From contig NZ_LMTJ01000005.1 in NCBI RefSeq assembly GCF_001510715.1, forward strand, positions 672,138 to 736,137: DNA of 64,000 nt. The letters run 5' to 3'. This document shows, in pieces, positions 26,570 through 35,824 of this stretch (within the stretch, counting starts at the first letter, position 1; each line of letters starts with the position of its first letter). Both the position numbers and the translations under genes were made by a program. This DNA is from Bacillus sp. FJAT-29814. GTDB lineage: Bacteria > Bacillota > Bacilli > Bacillales > Cytobacillaceae. The notes beneath the pieces are model-generated. The model did no database searches, was not told the origin of the DNA, and was given only the letters and a program-made list of their open reading frames with translations.

Positions 26570-28287
26570 GTGAACGTATAGTTGTCGATCCGATTACCAG
26601 AATTGAAGGCCACCTGCGTGTCGAAGTGGATGTTGATGAAAACGGTATCATTAAGGAAGCGTATAGTTCCGGGACTTCTGTCCGAGGCTTGGAACTGATT
26701 GTAAAGGACCGTGACCCTCGGGATGTTTGGGCTTTTGTACAGCGCATTTGCGGTGTATGTACGACAACACATGCTTTAACCTCGATTAGGGCTGTAGAAG
26801 ATGCACTAAAAATCAAGATTCCTAGAAACGCTCATTTAATTCGAGACATAATGAACGAAGCTCAGTTTGTCCATGACCATGTTGTTCATTTTTATCATTT
26901 GCATGCTCTGGACTGGGTCGATGTCGTCAGTGCGACGCAGGCAGACCCTGGAGAAACATCAAGGATTGCCCAATCCATCTCAAGCTGGCCAAAATCATCC
27001 CCAGGTTACTTCACTGATGTTCAAAATAAGGTCAAGAAGTTGATTGAGAGTGGCCAGTTGGGGATTTTCGCAAATGGCTATTGGGGACATAAAGCCTATA
27101 AGCTGCCACCGGAAGTAAACTTGCTTGCTGTGGCCCACTATCTTGAAGCTTTGGATTGGCAAAAGGAAATTGTTAAAATCCATACTATCTTCGGCGGCAA
27201 AAACCCTCATCCGCACTATGTTGTCGGGGGGATGGCGACGCCACTTGATATTAACAGCGATAATGGAGTGCATGCCGAACGTCTCATGCATGTATCGCAG
27301 ATTATTGACCAGGCAAGAGAATTTGTGAATCAGGTATATATTCCAGATTTGCTTGCAATTGGTTCGTACTATAAAGATTGGACATATGGCGGCGGCTTGA
27401 ATAATTATCTTTGCTATGGCGATTTCTCGACCGGCGATATTTACGATACCAAGCTATATCGGATGCCAAGAGGTGTAGTGTTAAACGGAAATCTTAACGA
27501 AGTATTAGAAGTCGATCTTAAAGATCCTAAGCATGTACAGGAATTTATCGACCATTCCTGGTACACCTATGATGGCAAAGAAACTGGAAAAGGAAAGCAT
27601 CCGTTTGTTGGCGAGACAGAATTTAATTATACCGGACCGAAAGCGCCTTATAAACAATTGGATACCGAAAATAAATACAGTTGGTTAAAAGCGCCGCGCT
27701 GGAAGGAACATCCAATGGAAACCGGACCATTAGCAAGGATGATTGTAGGCTATGCCTCAGGAAAAGAAGAGATTGTCAGCATCGTAGATGAAACTTTGCA
27801 AAAGCTGAATCTGCCAATTTCAGCATTGCAGTCGGCACTTGGCAGAACTGTGGCGCGCGGACTTGAAACAGTGCTTATTTCCGGATGGCTGCGCAATGAT
27901 ATGGATTTGTTATTGAAAAATATCGCGAACGGCAACCAAGTGACGTTTGACAGAAGCAAATGGGAGCCAAGCACATGGCCGGAACGCGCCAAAGGTGTAG
28001 GCTGGATGGAAGCCCCAAGGGGAGCATTGGGGCACTGGATTGATATTGAGGATGGCAAAACGAAAAATTATCAGGCCGTTGTTCCAACAACATGGAATGC
28101 TTCACCGAAGGATCACAAAAATAAAATCGGTGCCTATGAAGCCGCATTGAAAGGAACACCAATGCTGGATAAGGATCAACCGCTCGAAATCATGCGGATT
28201 ATCCATTCCTTCGACCCATGCCTTGCTTGTGCTGTTCATTTGACTGATTTGGAAACCAATAAAATGACTGAAATCCGTATAGGTTAG
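26566..28287 (+). CDS. hyaB: [NiFe] uptake hydrogenase large subunit
   Basis: A 573-residue catalytic subunit carrying the NiFe(CN)2CO centre that splits H2. The L1 motif RICGVCTTTHA (Cys62, Cys65) and L2 motif DPCLACAVH (Cys552, Cys555, His558) provide the four metal Cys. The 15 residues after His558 form the C-terminal extension that the protease HyaD removes once Ni is inserted. It has no export signal and crosses the membrane bound to the Tat-tagged small subunit. It is coupled to hyaA by ATGA overlap. Confidence 0.97.
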   Translation: MSERIVVDPITRIEGHLRVEVDVDENGIIKEAYSSGTSVRGLELIVKDRDPRDVWAFVQRICGVCTTTHALTSIRAVEDALKIKIPRNAHLIRDIMNEAQFVHDHVVHFYHLHALDWVDVVSATQADPGETSRIAQSISSWPKSSPGYFTDVQNKVKKLIESGQLGIFANGYWGHKAYKLPPEVNLLAVAHYLEALDWQKEIVKIHTIFGGKNPHPHYVVGGMATPLDINSDNGVHAERLMHVSQIIDQAREFVNQVYIPDLLAIGSYYKDWTYGGGLNNYLCYGDFSTGDIYDTKLYRMPRGVVLNGNLNEVLEVDLKDPKHVQEFIDHSWYTYDGKETGKGKHPFVGETEFNYTGPKAPYKQLDTENKYSWLKAPRWKEHPMETGPLARMIVGYASGKEEIVSIVDETLQKLNLPISALQSALGRTVARGLETVLISGWLRNDMDLLLKNIANGNQVTFDRSKWEPSTWPERAKGVGWMEAPRGALGHWIDIEDGKTKNYQAVVPTTWNASPKDHKNKIGAYEAALKGTPMLDKDQPLEIMRIIHSFDPCLACAVHLTDLETNKMTEIRIG

Positions 28288-28299
28288 GGGGGGAGACAA

Positions 28300-29091
28300 A
28301 TGGGTGCGCCTAAATTACCGACTCAGCCTCCGGGAACCTTACCGAAACCTACAGTTTTAAACAGCGAGAGTTCCTACCACCCGGAAGAGCCAATCAAATA
28401 TACCACTATGGAAAATGATGTGAAGGCCTATGTGTGGGAATTGCCGATAAGAATTTACCATTGGGTTAATGCAGTATGCATCGTGATTTTGATGGTAACA
28501 GGCATTTATATTGGAAAACCTTTTGCCGGAGCGGGAATTCCGGAAGAAGCCTATTATTCAAATCTAATGGGCTGGACCAGATACATTCACTTCTTTACCG
28601 CGTTTGTGTTTACAGCCGCCTTTATCTATCGGATGTATTGGTGCTTTATGGGAAACAAGTTTTCCAAATTTAACCCATTGCGCTGGGTGTTCTGGAAGGA
28701 TACCTGGGAAACGATTAAGTTTTATTTGTTCTTGCCAAATAAAAAGCCGCACTTTGTGGGCCATAATCCGCTCGCATATTTAAGCTATTGGATCTTCAAC
28801 TATCTTGGATCCTTGATTGTGATCCTGACCGGTTTCTATATGTATTTTGAGCCGCAAAAGGAAACAGTATGGGCTAAAATGTTTTCATGGGTTCCGTATA
28901 TGTTCGGGGACAGCTACCTGAGCCGTTCATGGCATCATTGGACTGCGTGGGGCTTCATGTTGTTTATCGTGCTGCATGTTTACTTGGCCTTCCGTGATGA
29001 TTATCTTGAACGCTGCGGCTCCATCTCATCCATGTTTACTGGTTATAAAACTGAACCAAAGAAGGCAGTTGGTGAAAAAAACCATAAATAA
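28300..29091 (+). CDS. hyaC: Hydrogenase b-type cytochrome subunit
   Basis: A 263-residue membrane diheme cytochrome b (HyaC/HupZ family) passing electrons from the small subunit to quinone. After a Pro-rich cytosolic extension (about 45 residues, longer than usual) come four TM segments with heme His candidates in RIYHWVNAVCIV, RYIHFFTAFVF and RSWHHWTAWGFMLFIVLHVY. The ATG 28300 has GGGGGGAG 8 bases upstream and lies 12 bases after hyaB. A strong hairpin follows the gene. Confidence 0.95.
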   Translation: MGAPKLPTQPPGTLPKPTVLNSESSYHPEEPIKYTTMENDVKAYVWELPIRIYHWVNAVCIVILMVTGIYIGKPFAGAGIPEEAYYSNLMGWTRYIHFFTAFVFTAAFIYRMYWCFMGNKFSKFNPLRWVFWKDTWETIKFYLFLPNKKPHFVGHNPLAYLSYWIFNYLGSLIVILTGFYMYFEPQKETVWAKMFSWVPYMFGDSYLSRSWHHWTAWGFMLFIVLHVYLAFRDDYLERCGSISSMFTGYKTEPKKAVGEKNHK

Positions 29092-29104
29092 TGTGTATAA
29101 AGCC

Positions 29105-29170
29105 AATTGGAGTACGCTATTATCCTTTTCAGGTCGAGGAATAGGATAATGGCTGCTCCAATTTCTTTTT
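29105..29170 (+). terminator. Long hairpin between hydrogenase structural and maturation genes
   Basis: AATTGGAG (29105-29112) pairs with CTCCAATT (29156-29163). An inner ATTATCC (29119-29125) pairs with GGATAAT (29144-29150). T-rich TTTCTTTTT follows. It is terminator-like, so hyaD-hypE may have a separate promoter or rely on read-through. Confidence 0.75.
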
Positions 29171-29308
29171 AGCTGTTTCCAATTAAATGTGAAATTTTTT
29201 TGATTTTTTCAAAAAAGGTTTAAAAATTATTCACAGTTATTACCTTATCAGAGTGATAGCATAAAAGTAGGAATATTTAGGGTTAAATTTATAGATCGGA
29301 GCATGCAG

Positions 29309-29785
29309 ATGAATAAAGATAAAATTACGATTTTAGGAATTGGCAACACATTATTTTCAGATGAAGGTGTTGGCATCCATCTTCTGCCGATTTTAGAAAC
29401 TGCCTTAAAAGACTATGAAAATATTGAAATCGTTGAAGGATTGACAGATGGAATGAAGCTGCTTGGACCTGTGGAGGACGCCGAAAACCTGATTATCATT
29501 GATGCGATCAATGCCGGCAAGCCTGGGGGTTCCATTATTAGGCTGGAGGACGATGAAATCCCGGCGTACTTTGGCATCAAGATGTCCATTCACCAGATGG
29601 GGTTCCAGGAAGTCTTGCTTGCGGCAAAATTGCGGGAGCGATACCCGAAACAAATTGTTATGTATGGCATGCAGCCAACCTCTCTTGAGTTGGGAATCGG
29701 GTTGACGGAAACGAACCAGGCAAGACTTGGTGAACTTGCGCACGCTGTCATTAACCAAGTAAAAGCCTGGGGTACGGAAGCATGA
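29309..29785 (+). CDS. hyaD: Hydrogenase maturation endopeptidase
   Basis: A 158-residue protease that clips the large-subunit C-terminus after Ni insertion. The family start ILGIGNTLFSDEGVGIHLLP holds the first acidic Ni ligand; IIDAINAGKPGG and the MSIHQMGFQEVL His follow. CGGAG at 29297-29301 favours ATG 29309 over ATG 29303. The stop overlaps the following gene by 4 bases. Confidence 0.95.
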   Translation: MNKDKITILGIGNTLFSDEGVGIHLLPILETALKDYENIEIVEGLTDGMKLLGPVEDAENLIIIDAINAGKPGGSIIRLEDDEIPAYFGIKMSIHQMGFQEVLLAAKLRERYPKQIVMYGMQPTSLELGIGLTETNQARLGELAHAVINQVKAWGTEA

Positions 29786-30207
29786 AACGGGGAGAATTCT
29801 TAAAAGAGATGGCCGGGAGCCTGTTTTCCACCGTCAAATCGGCCTATGAACCATTTCTGGCAGATGACTTGGAAAAGGTGGAGGAAGCAGCGGACAGGGC
29901 ATTGGGAATCACTTGGGTACCCTTGATGAACGTAAATGAGCTTTATTCAGACCTTGAAATGAAGTTTTTTATTGGAAAACCGATCGTAATCTCCCGTCAA
30001 GAATCAAACATTCAAGCGAGGAGCGGGGTGTGCCCAGAATGCTCCGCGATTATTATCCTGACATCTCTGAACCTGAGCGGGAAATGTTTGAATTGCCAAA
30101 AGGAATTTAATTTTAAGACGAGTACCGGGGACCTAAATCTTGAATCACTGCCCATTAAAGTAAAGAACTATCAATATTTAATTGGATTAACCAAGTTTAA
30201 GAAGTAG
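29782..30207 (+). CDS. Four-Cys (Rieske-like/zinc-ribbon) protein of the hydrogenase operon
   Basis: A 141-residue protein I cannot assign to a named family. The N-terminus (MKRGEFLKEMAGSLFSTVKS) looks like that of iron-sulfur accessory proteins but has no twin Arg. Two CxxC pairs, Cys84/Cys87 (GVCPECS) and Cys102/Cys105 (KCLNCQKEF), are spaced like the CxH and CxxH pairs of a Rieske domain, and the flanking G-D-L-x-L-x5-V tail also fits a Rieske fold. All-Cys ligation would instead favour Zn or a rubredoxin-type Fe site. It is locked between hyaD (4-base overlap) and hypA, so a hydrogenase role is likely. Confidence 0.75.
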   Translation: MKRGEFLKEMAGSLFSTVKSAYEPFLADDLEKVEEAADRALGITWVPLMNVNELYSDLEMKFFIGKPIVISRQESNIQARSGVCPECSAIIILTSLNLSGKCLNCQKEFNFKTSTGDLNLESLPIKVKNYQYLIGLTKFKK

Positions 30208-30216
30208 GTGATTAAC

Positions 30217-30573
30217 ATGCATGAAATGTCTTTGATGGGGGATATCATCCAGCTGGTTCAAGAGGATGCTGCCGTAAACGGGTTAGGGAAAATTGAAAAG
30301 ATTGAATTGATTGTCGGGGTAATTGCCAATGCCATGCCGGATGCCTTAAAAATGGCATTTGATATTTTCCGGGATCAAAATCCGCATATTTTTGCTGAAA
30401 CGGCAGAACTTGTCATCCACCTTGAAGAGGCAAAAGCAAAGTGTGTGTTATGCGATTTGGAATATCGGCCGGAGCAAAAAATTGCCCTTTGTCCAAGCTG
30501 CAACATCCCCTCTGGTAAGGTGCTGGCGGGAGAAACGTTTCAAGTTCTATCATATGAAGGGAGTAATCAATGA
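30217..30573 (+). CDS. hypA: Hydrogenase nickel insertion protein HypA
   Basis: A 118-residue Ni chaperone. It must begin MHEMSL because His2 is a Ni ligand; this fixes the start at ATG 30217, with AGTAGGTG upstream, not the earlier in-frame start at 30208. The zinc site is formed by CVLCDLEY and CPSCNIPSG. It works with HypB. The stop overlaps hypB by 4 bases. Confidence 0.95.
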   Translation: MHEMSLMGDIIQLVQEDAAVNGLGKIEKIELIVGVIANAMPDALKMAFDIFRDQNPHIFAETAELVIHLEEAKAKCVLCDLEYRPEQKIALCPSCNIPSGKVLAGETFQVLSYEGSNQ

Positions 30574-31232
30574 TGAAAGTTACATTAAGAACGGATGTGT
30601 TAACCAATAACAACAAGGCAGCTGAATTCAATCGTGATCTGTTCGAAACAACCAAGACATTGGTCATCAATTTGATGAGTTCGCCCGGTGCCGGAAAGAC
30701 TACATTACTGGAGGAGACGGTCAGGGAACTTTCCGGAAAATACCGTATCGCCGTCATTGAAGGTGATTTGGCGACGGAAAGGGATGCCGATCGCATCAGG
30801 GCAATGGGCGCAAAGGCGGTCCAGATTAACACCCATGGCGGCTGTCACCTTGATGCCCGAATGGTTGCAGCTGCGCTTGGAGAATTAGATTTCGAAGAAA
30901 TTGATATTCTCTTCATCGAGAATGTCGGCAACTTGGTCTGCCCATCAGGCTACGATCTTGGTCAAAACCATAAGGTAGCGGTTCTTAGTGTTCCTGAGGG
31001 CAATGACAAGATTCCGAAATATCCGCAAATGTTTATGCGAACCGAGCTTGTCCTGTTAAATAAAATTGATCTGCTTCCATACTTGGATTTCAGTGTCGAA
31101 GAGGCGAGACAGGACTTAATGGAGATAAATCCGGAGTCAACGCTTATCCCGGTTTCGGCACGAACACGGGAAGGTCTTCATGAATGGTTTTTCTGGATTA
31201 AAGGAGCTTATGCAAAATGCATACAGCGGTAA
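30570..31232 (+). CDS. hypB: Hydrogenase maturation GTPase HypB
   Basis: A 220-residue SIMIBI GTPase driving Ni delivery. It has the P-loop SSPGAGKTT, the Walker-type IEGDLATERDA, the metal site GGCHLDARMV, and base-binding NKIDLLPY. It lacks the His-rich stretch and the N-terminal CxxCGC of some homologues, so it probably does not store nickel. Start ATG 30570 or 30573 (tandem). Its end overlaps hypF by 16 bases. Confidence 0.95.
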   Translation: MMKVTLRTDVLTNNNKAAEFNRDLFETTKTLVINLMSSPGAGKTTLLEETVRELSGKYRIAVIEGDLATERDADRIRAMGAKAVQINTHGGCHLDARMVAAALGELDFEEIDILFIENVGNLVCPSGYDLGQNHKVAVLSVPEGNDKIPKYPQMFMRTELVLLNKIDLLPYLDFSVEEARQDLMEINPESTLIPVSARTREGLHEWFFWIKGAYAKCIQR

Positions 31233-33526
31233 GGATTACTGTGCAAGGCAGGGTTCAGGGCGTCGGGTTTCGACCATTTGTGTTTCAGCTCGCAGACCTT
31301 CATCAGTTGGACGGAACCGTGCAAAATAACATGGATGGGGTCAAGATTTATTTGAAAGGCTCCCGAAAGTCGATTGAATTATTTTTACAGGATTTGAGGA
31401 AAAGGGCACCGCGGCTATCGAAAATTAATCAAATAACGGTTGAAGAAACGGAGATTCAAGATTGCAGTAACTTTACGATTATTCCGAGTGAGCGGAGCGG
31501 GACATCGATGCTTGTGATTCCGATTGATTCGGCAGTATGCGACGATTGCCTCAGAGAAATGAATGACCCGGACGATTTTCGCTATCAGTACCCGTTTATC
31601 AACTGCACCCAATGTGGTCCGAGATATACAATTATCGAGGCATTGCCATATGACCGACCATATACGTCAATGAAGGACTTTCCGATGTGCGATGATTGTC
31701 GCAAGGAGTATGAGGACCCTACGAACAGAAGGCATCATGCGCAGCCAATCGCCTGCCCGAAATGCGGCCCAAAGGTGGGGTTGCTCGATGGGAGCGGCGG
31801 GCAACAAGATTCGGAGAATCCCATTGCCGATACAATTGAACTATTAAAAGCAGGAAAAATCATCGCCATAAAGGGAATCGGCGGCTATCACCTAGCCTGC
31901 GATGCCAGAAATGAACACGCTGTCACTAAATTAAGGACGCGTAAGAACCGGCCTATGCGGCCGCTGGCGGTTATGGCAGCCTCTATAAAAGCTGCATTGG
32001 AGTTTTGCGAAATAAGTGAAGATGAAAGGGAATTGTTGTCTAGTCCTGAATCTCCTATCGTAATCCTTAAGAAAAGCAGCCATTATGGTCTGGCTGAAAA
32101 GGTGGCGCCTGGAATGAGCACGATTGGCGTCTTGTTGCCTTATACCCCGTTGCATCATTTATTATTTGCCGACCAGGAGCTTCCTTGTCTGATTATGACA
32201 AGTGCCAATCCTTCAGGACTGCCAATTTTATATAAGGATGATAGGGCCGTGCAATATTTGGAGGGTATCGCCGATTACTATCTCGTACATAACCGTGAGA
32301 TTCTTCATCCTGTGGATGACTCGGTGGTTCAGCTCAATGATGGCAAGCTTGATTTTTTAAGGAGGTCCCGCGGCTATGTTCCCGATCCCTTTACGACTAC
32401 ACTGGACGTTTCAGGAATTGTCGCATTCGGTGGCCAACAAAAAACAACGTTTACAATCGGAAGAAACCAGCAAATTTTTGTTGGTCCACATATTGGCGAT
32501 TTGGAAAATGTGGAGACGATCGAGCATTACGGACAGGAATTAGAGCATCTGTTGAAGTGGGTCGATACTCCTCGGTGGCATGCTGTAATGGATGTACATC
32601 CGGGTTACCAGGCGCAGCATGTGGTAAGAGAATACGGGTTTAAGAACATCATTGAGGTTCAACATCATCATGCCCATATGGCGGCGGTTTTGGATGAACA
32701 TAGGATATCCGGAGAAGCTTACGGGATTATTCTGGACGGTACTGGCTATGGTCTTGACGGTAATGTTTGGGGCTTTGAAATTTACCATGGCGATGGTGCG
32801 GAGTTTGAACGTGTTGCTCATTTACAGTATACCCCGCTCCCGGGAAGTGAAAAGTGCATCCGAGAACCATGGCGCAACGCGGCGGCCATGCTGATTTCGC
32901 TCCTTGGTGATGAAGGAGTAGATCTGGCTGAGGCTATTTTCCCAGAGAAGGTTTCAGAGATTGCTATTTTAAAAGCAATGGTTGAAAACAAGATTAATAC
33001 CATATATGCCGGAACGTGTGGCAGGCTGTTTGATGCGGTCAGCGCGATCTGTGGCGTGACCAGGGTGTCAACCTATGATGGAGAGGCCGCTATCCATTTA
33101 GCCGAGCTTGTCGATGAAACAATTATGCACGAATCGTATCCATACCAATTAATAGATGGAGAGGTTTTAACGATTGATTTTTCAAAAATGCTGAGGGAGA
33201 TTTCCTTGGCGGTTTTGGCTGGTGCAGATATAGCCACGGTTAGCGGAAGATTTCATGAAACAGTTGTCCAAGCGATTGTTGGGGCAATGGTAAGGATACA
33301 TGAAAAACGGTTAGCATTTGAAAAAATAGTAGTGCTTTCCGGCGGGAGCTTCCATAACCGGTACCTGCGTAAACGAATTAGTGAGGAATTAAGCAACCGA
33401 GGATTTAGGGTATATGTTCCGGAAACAGTCCCTTGCAATGATGGCGGTTTATCTTACGGGCAATTGGCTGTTGCTGCAGCGAAAAGGAGAGTGGAAACAT
33501 GTGTGTCGGCGTCCCTGCAAAAGTAA
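31217..33526 (+). CDS. hypF: Carbamoyltransferase HypF
   Basis: A 769-residue enzyme that passes the carbamoyl group of carbamoyl phosphate to HypE for CN synthesis. Domain order is: acylphosphatase (VQGRVQGVGFRPFVFQLA, residues 8-25), two zinc fingers (CDDCLREMNDP...CTQCGP; CDDCRKEYEDP...CPKCGP), a YrdC-like domain (GIGGYHLACDA; SANPSGLPI), and a Kae1-like domain (HHHAHMAAVL; LDGTGYGLDGNVWG; LSGGSFHNRYL). Start ATG 31217 lies inside hypB, so the genes are translationally coupled. The length is standard. Confidence 0.96.
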   Translation: MHTAVRITVQGRVQGVGFRPFVFQLADLHQLDGTVQNNMDGVKIYLKGSRKSIELFLQDLRKRAPRLSKINQITVEETEIQDCSNFTIIPSERSGTSMLVIPIDSAVCDDCLREMNDPDDFRYQYPFINCTQCGPRYTIIEALPYDRPYTSMKDFPMCDDCRKEYEDPTNRRHHAQPIACPKCGPKVGLLDGSGGQQDSENPIADTIELLKAGKIIAIKGIGGYHLACDARNEHAVTKLRTRKNRPMRPLAVMAASIKAALEFCEISEDERELLSSPESPIVILKKSSHYGLAEKVAPGMSTIGVLLPYTPLHHLLFADQELPCLIMTSANPSGLPILYKDDRAVQYLEGIADYYLVHNREILHPVDDSVVQLNDGKLDFLRRSRGYVPDPFTTTLDVSGIVAFGGQQKTTFTIGRNQQIFVGPHIGDLENVETIEHYGQELEHLLKWVDTPRWHAVMDVHPGYQAQHVVREYGFKNIIEVQHHHAHMAAVLDEHRISGEAYGIILDGTGYGLDGNVWGFEIYHGDGAEFERVAHLQYTPLPGSEKCIREPWRNAAAMLISLLGDEGVDLAEAIFPEKVSEIAILKAMVENKINTIYAGTCGRLFDAVSAICGVTRVSTYDGEAAIHLAELVDETIMHESYPYQLIDGEVLTIDFSKMLREISLAVLAGADIATVSGRFHETVVQAIVGAMVRIHEKRLAFEKIVVLSGGSFHNRYLRKRISEELSNRGFRVYVPETVPCNDGGLSYGQLAVAAAKRRVETCVSASLQK

Positions 33527-33732
33527 TTAAAAAGCACGAATATAGCGCTGTTGTTGATGTAATGGGCTCGCAAACAACAGTGGGAACAATTTTTGTCCCT
33601 GAAGTAGAACTTGGAGATTATGTGATCGTTCATGCCGGGCAGGCGATGAGTATCGTTGATGAAACATACGCGAAACAAAGTGTGGAAGAATGGAGGAAAC
33701 TCGTTCATGCTCGAAATTCTGAAACAGTCTAG
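33499..33732 (+). CDS. hypC: Hydrogenase maturation chaperone HypC
   Basis: A 77-residue chaperone that begins MCVGVPAKV; the N-terminal Cys2 holds the Fe(CN)2CO unit with HypD and delivers it to the large subunit. The start at 33499 overlaps hypF by 28 bases, and the 3' end overlaps hypD by 26 bases. Confidence 0.95.
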   Translation: MCVGVPAKVIKKHEYSAVVDVMGSQTTVGTIFVPEVELGDYVIVHAGQAMSIVDETYAKQSVEEWRKLVHARNSETV

Positions 33733-34819
33733 TAATCCGGATATCTGCAGGCCCCTTGCCGAGGCTGTCATTGAGAAAGCAAAAGAGTTTCAGCAAAAAT
33801 ATGGCCGCAAGCCCGCCTTTATGGAGGTTTGCGGTTCCCACACAATGGCACTTGCTCGTACGGGTGTGAAACAGCTGCTAAAAGAGGATGTAAACCTGAT
33901 TTCAGGCCCAGGCTGCCCTGTCTGCGTCACGGACCAGCGTTCGATTGATGCAATGATTGCCCTTGCAGAAGGCGAAAATCGAATTATCTGTACATTCGGC
34001 GATATGATGCGGGTGCCCGGCTCGGCCAAAACACTTCTGGACGCAAAGATTGCCGGCAAAGATATTCGCGTTTTATATTCACCGGTAGAAGCTGTTAAAT
34101 TGGCAGAGGAAAATGCTGATAAAGAGGTTATTTTCCTTGGAGTTGGCTTTGAAACCACCATCCCGATCCTGACGCTCATGGTCGGTGAAGCGGAACGGCG
34201 CGGAATCAGCAACTTCTCGATTTGGATGACAACAAAGTTGGTAGAGCCCGTGCTTCGTTACCTGTTGGAAGCAGGGGAAGTGAATTTGGATGGTTTCTTG
34301 CTTCCAGGCCATGTATCTATTGTACTCGGAGAAGATTCCTACCAATACTTGGTTGATGAATACAACGTATCCGGCGTCATTACGGGCTTTGAACCGGCTG
34401 AATTACTGTCTGGAATCTATAAATTAATCGATTTAGCCTTAACTGGAAACGTGGCAATTGAAAACAACCATCCTGCCGTCGTCAGCAAAACCGGAAACCA
34501 GGTGATTCATAAGTGGCTGGATAAATATTTAACAGAAGCAGACGAAGCCTGGCGAGGTATTGGTGTAATTGCAAAAAGCGGATTGGATTTAAAACCGGAG
34601 TATAACCGGTATAACGCCAAAAAAAGGTTTCAAGTGGAAGTTGGCGAACCACGCAAAACAAAGTGCCGCTGCGGGGAAGTCATACGCGGATTAATCTCGC
34701 CGACACAATGTCCATTGTTCGGCAAAGCCTGCCACCCAATGAACCCGATTGGACCTTGCATGGTATCGGCAGAAGGAAGCTGTGCCGCTTATTATCAATA
34801 CATGAGGGAGAGCTTTTAA
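33707..34819 (+). CDS. hypD: Hydrogenase maturation protein HypD
   Basis: A 370-residue scaffold with a [4Fe-4S] cluster where CN and CO are attached to iron. Conserved motifs are MEVCGSHTMA, ISGPGCPVCVT, GFETTIP, GFLLPGHVS and C-terminal cluster cysteines (KCRCGEVIRG, CPLFGKACHP). TGGAGG at about 33690-33695 sets the start at ATG 33707; the frame is open upstream to 33656 but lies in hypC. It overlaps hypE by one base (TAATG). Confidence 0.96.
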   Translation: MLEILKQSSNPDICRPLAEAVIEKAKEFQQKYGRKPAFMEVCGSHTMALARTGVKQLLKEDVNLISGPGCPVCVTDQRSIDAMIALAEGENRIICTFGDMMRVPGSAKTLLDAKIAGKDIRVLYSPVEAVKLAEENADKEVIFLGVGFETTIPILTLMVGEAERRGISNFSIWMTTKLVEPVLRYLLEAGEVNLDGFLLPGHVSIVLGEDSYQYLVDEYNVSGVITGFEPAELLSGIYKLIDLALTGNVAIENNHPAVVSKTGNQVIHKWLDKYLTEADEAWRGIGVIAKSGLDLKPEYNRYNAKKRFQVEVGEPRKTKCRCGEVIRGLISPTQCPLFGKACHPMNPIGPCMVSAEGSCAAYYQYMRESF

Positions 34820-35820
34820 TGGAAAAGTTTATTAGTTTAGCCCATGGTGATGGCGGAGAACTAAGTCATCGCTTGATTCGTGAGATATTTGTCGATGCCT
34901 TTGGCGATGAAAAAGCTGCCCTGTTTGATGCTGCGGAAATTACATTATCCACAAAGCAAATTGCCGTTTCAACAGATTCGTTTGTCATTAAGCCCATATT
35001 TTTTCCGGGTGGATCAATCGGCAAATTGGCAGTGGCCGGCACCGTAAATGATTTGGCTGTAAGTGGCGCAAAGCCTGCGTTTCTCACCTGCGGGTTTGTG
35101 ATTGAAGAGGGTTTTCCGGTTTCCGATCTCAAGAAGATCGTTGCGGATATGGCGAATGAAGCAAGAAACACAGGCGTGACTATTGTTGCCGGTGATACAA
35201 AAGTTGTCGAGCGCGGCAGTGCCGATGGTGTTTATATCAATACCACCGGAATTGGAATCTACGAACCTGAAATCGGCTGCAGACTTGGATTTGAGGAAGG
35301 GGATGCCATCCTCGTGACAGGGACGATTGGAGACCATGGTGTTGCTGTTTTGGCCGCTAGGGGCGAACTCGGCATTTCCGCTCCTATCGATAGTGACTGT
35401 GCCTCGTTGAACAGAATGCTTTGGGAAGTGTTGCAGCAAACAAGCGGTGTAAGAATTATGCGTGACCCGACCAGAGGAGGCCTCGCCACAACTTTGGTAG
35501 AAATCGCTGAAGATTTCCATGTGACGATGAAAATCAAAGAAACAAGCCTGCCGGTAAAGCCGGTGGTCCATGGTGTTTGTGACCTGTTGGGTTTCGACCC
35601 ACTATATCTTGCCAATGAAGGCAAGGCGATCATTATTGCTGCTGACAGCGAAAAAGACAAGGTGCTGGGCATTTTGCGGACCTTCCCGGAAGGCAAAGAT
35701 GCCGTTCAAATAGGCACAATCACCGGTAAAGAAAAAGGACAATTGCTGCTGGAAACCCCGCTGGGCTCCAGGCGGCTATTAACGCGATTAACCGGGACAA
35801 TGTTTCCGAGAATATGCTAG
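34819..35820 (+). CDS. hypE: Hydrogenase maturation protein HypE
   Basis: A 333-residue PurM-fold ATPase that dehydrates the C-terminal thiocarbamate to thiocyanate. It begins at the ATG of TAATG (AGGGAGAG upstream) with HGDGGELSHRLI, has AVSTDSFVIKP, GTVNDLAVSGA, IVAGDTKVV and MRDPTRGGLA, and ends in Pro-Arg-Ile-Cys, the Cys that carries the cyano group. It is the last gene of the hyp operon and is followed by a terminator. Confidence 0.96.
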   Translation: MEKFISLAHGDGGELSHRLIREIFVDAFGDEKAALFDAAEITLSTKQIAVSTDSFVIKPIFFPGGSIGKLAVAGTVNDLAVSGAKPAFLTCGFVIEEGFPVSDLKKIVADMANEARNTGVTIVAGDTKVVERGSADGVYINTTGIGIYEPEIGCRLGFEEGDAILVTGTIGDHGVAVLAARGELGISAPIDSDCASLNRMLWEVLQQTSGVRIMRDPTRGGLATTLVEIAEDFHVTMKIKETSLPVKPVVHGVCDLLGFDPLYLANEGKAIIIAADSEKDKVLGILRTFPEGKDAVQIGTITGKEKGQLLLETPLGSRRLLTRLTGTMFPRIC

Positions 35821-35824
35821 AAAA

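Noticed and set aside
34663..34818. 52-codon N-terminal extension of hypE
   Set aside because: It lies wholly within hypD. HypE begins naturally at the TAATG junction with a ribosome site and the conserved N-terminus.
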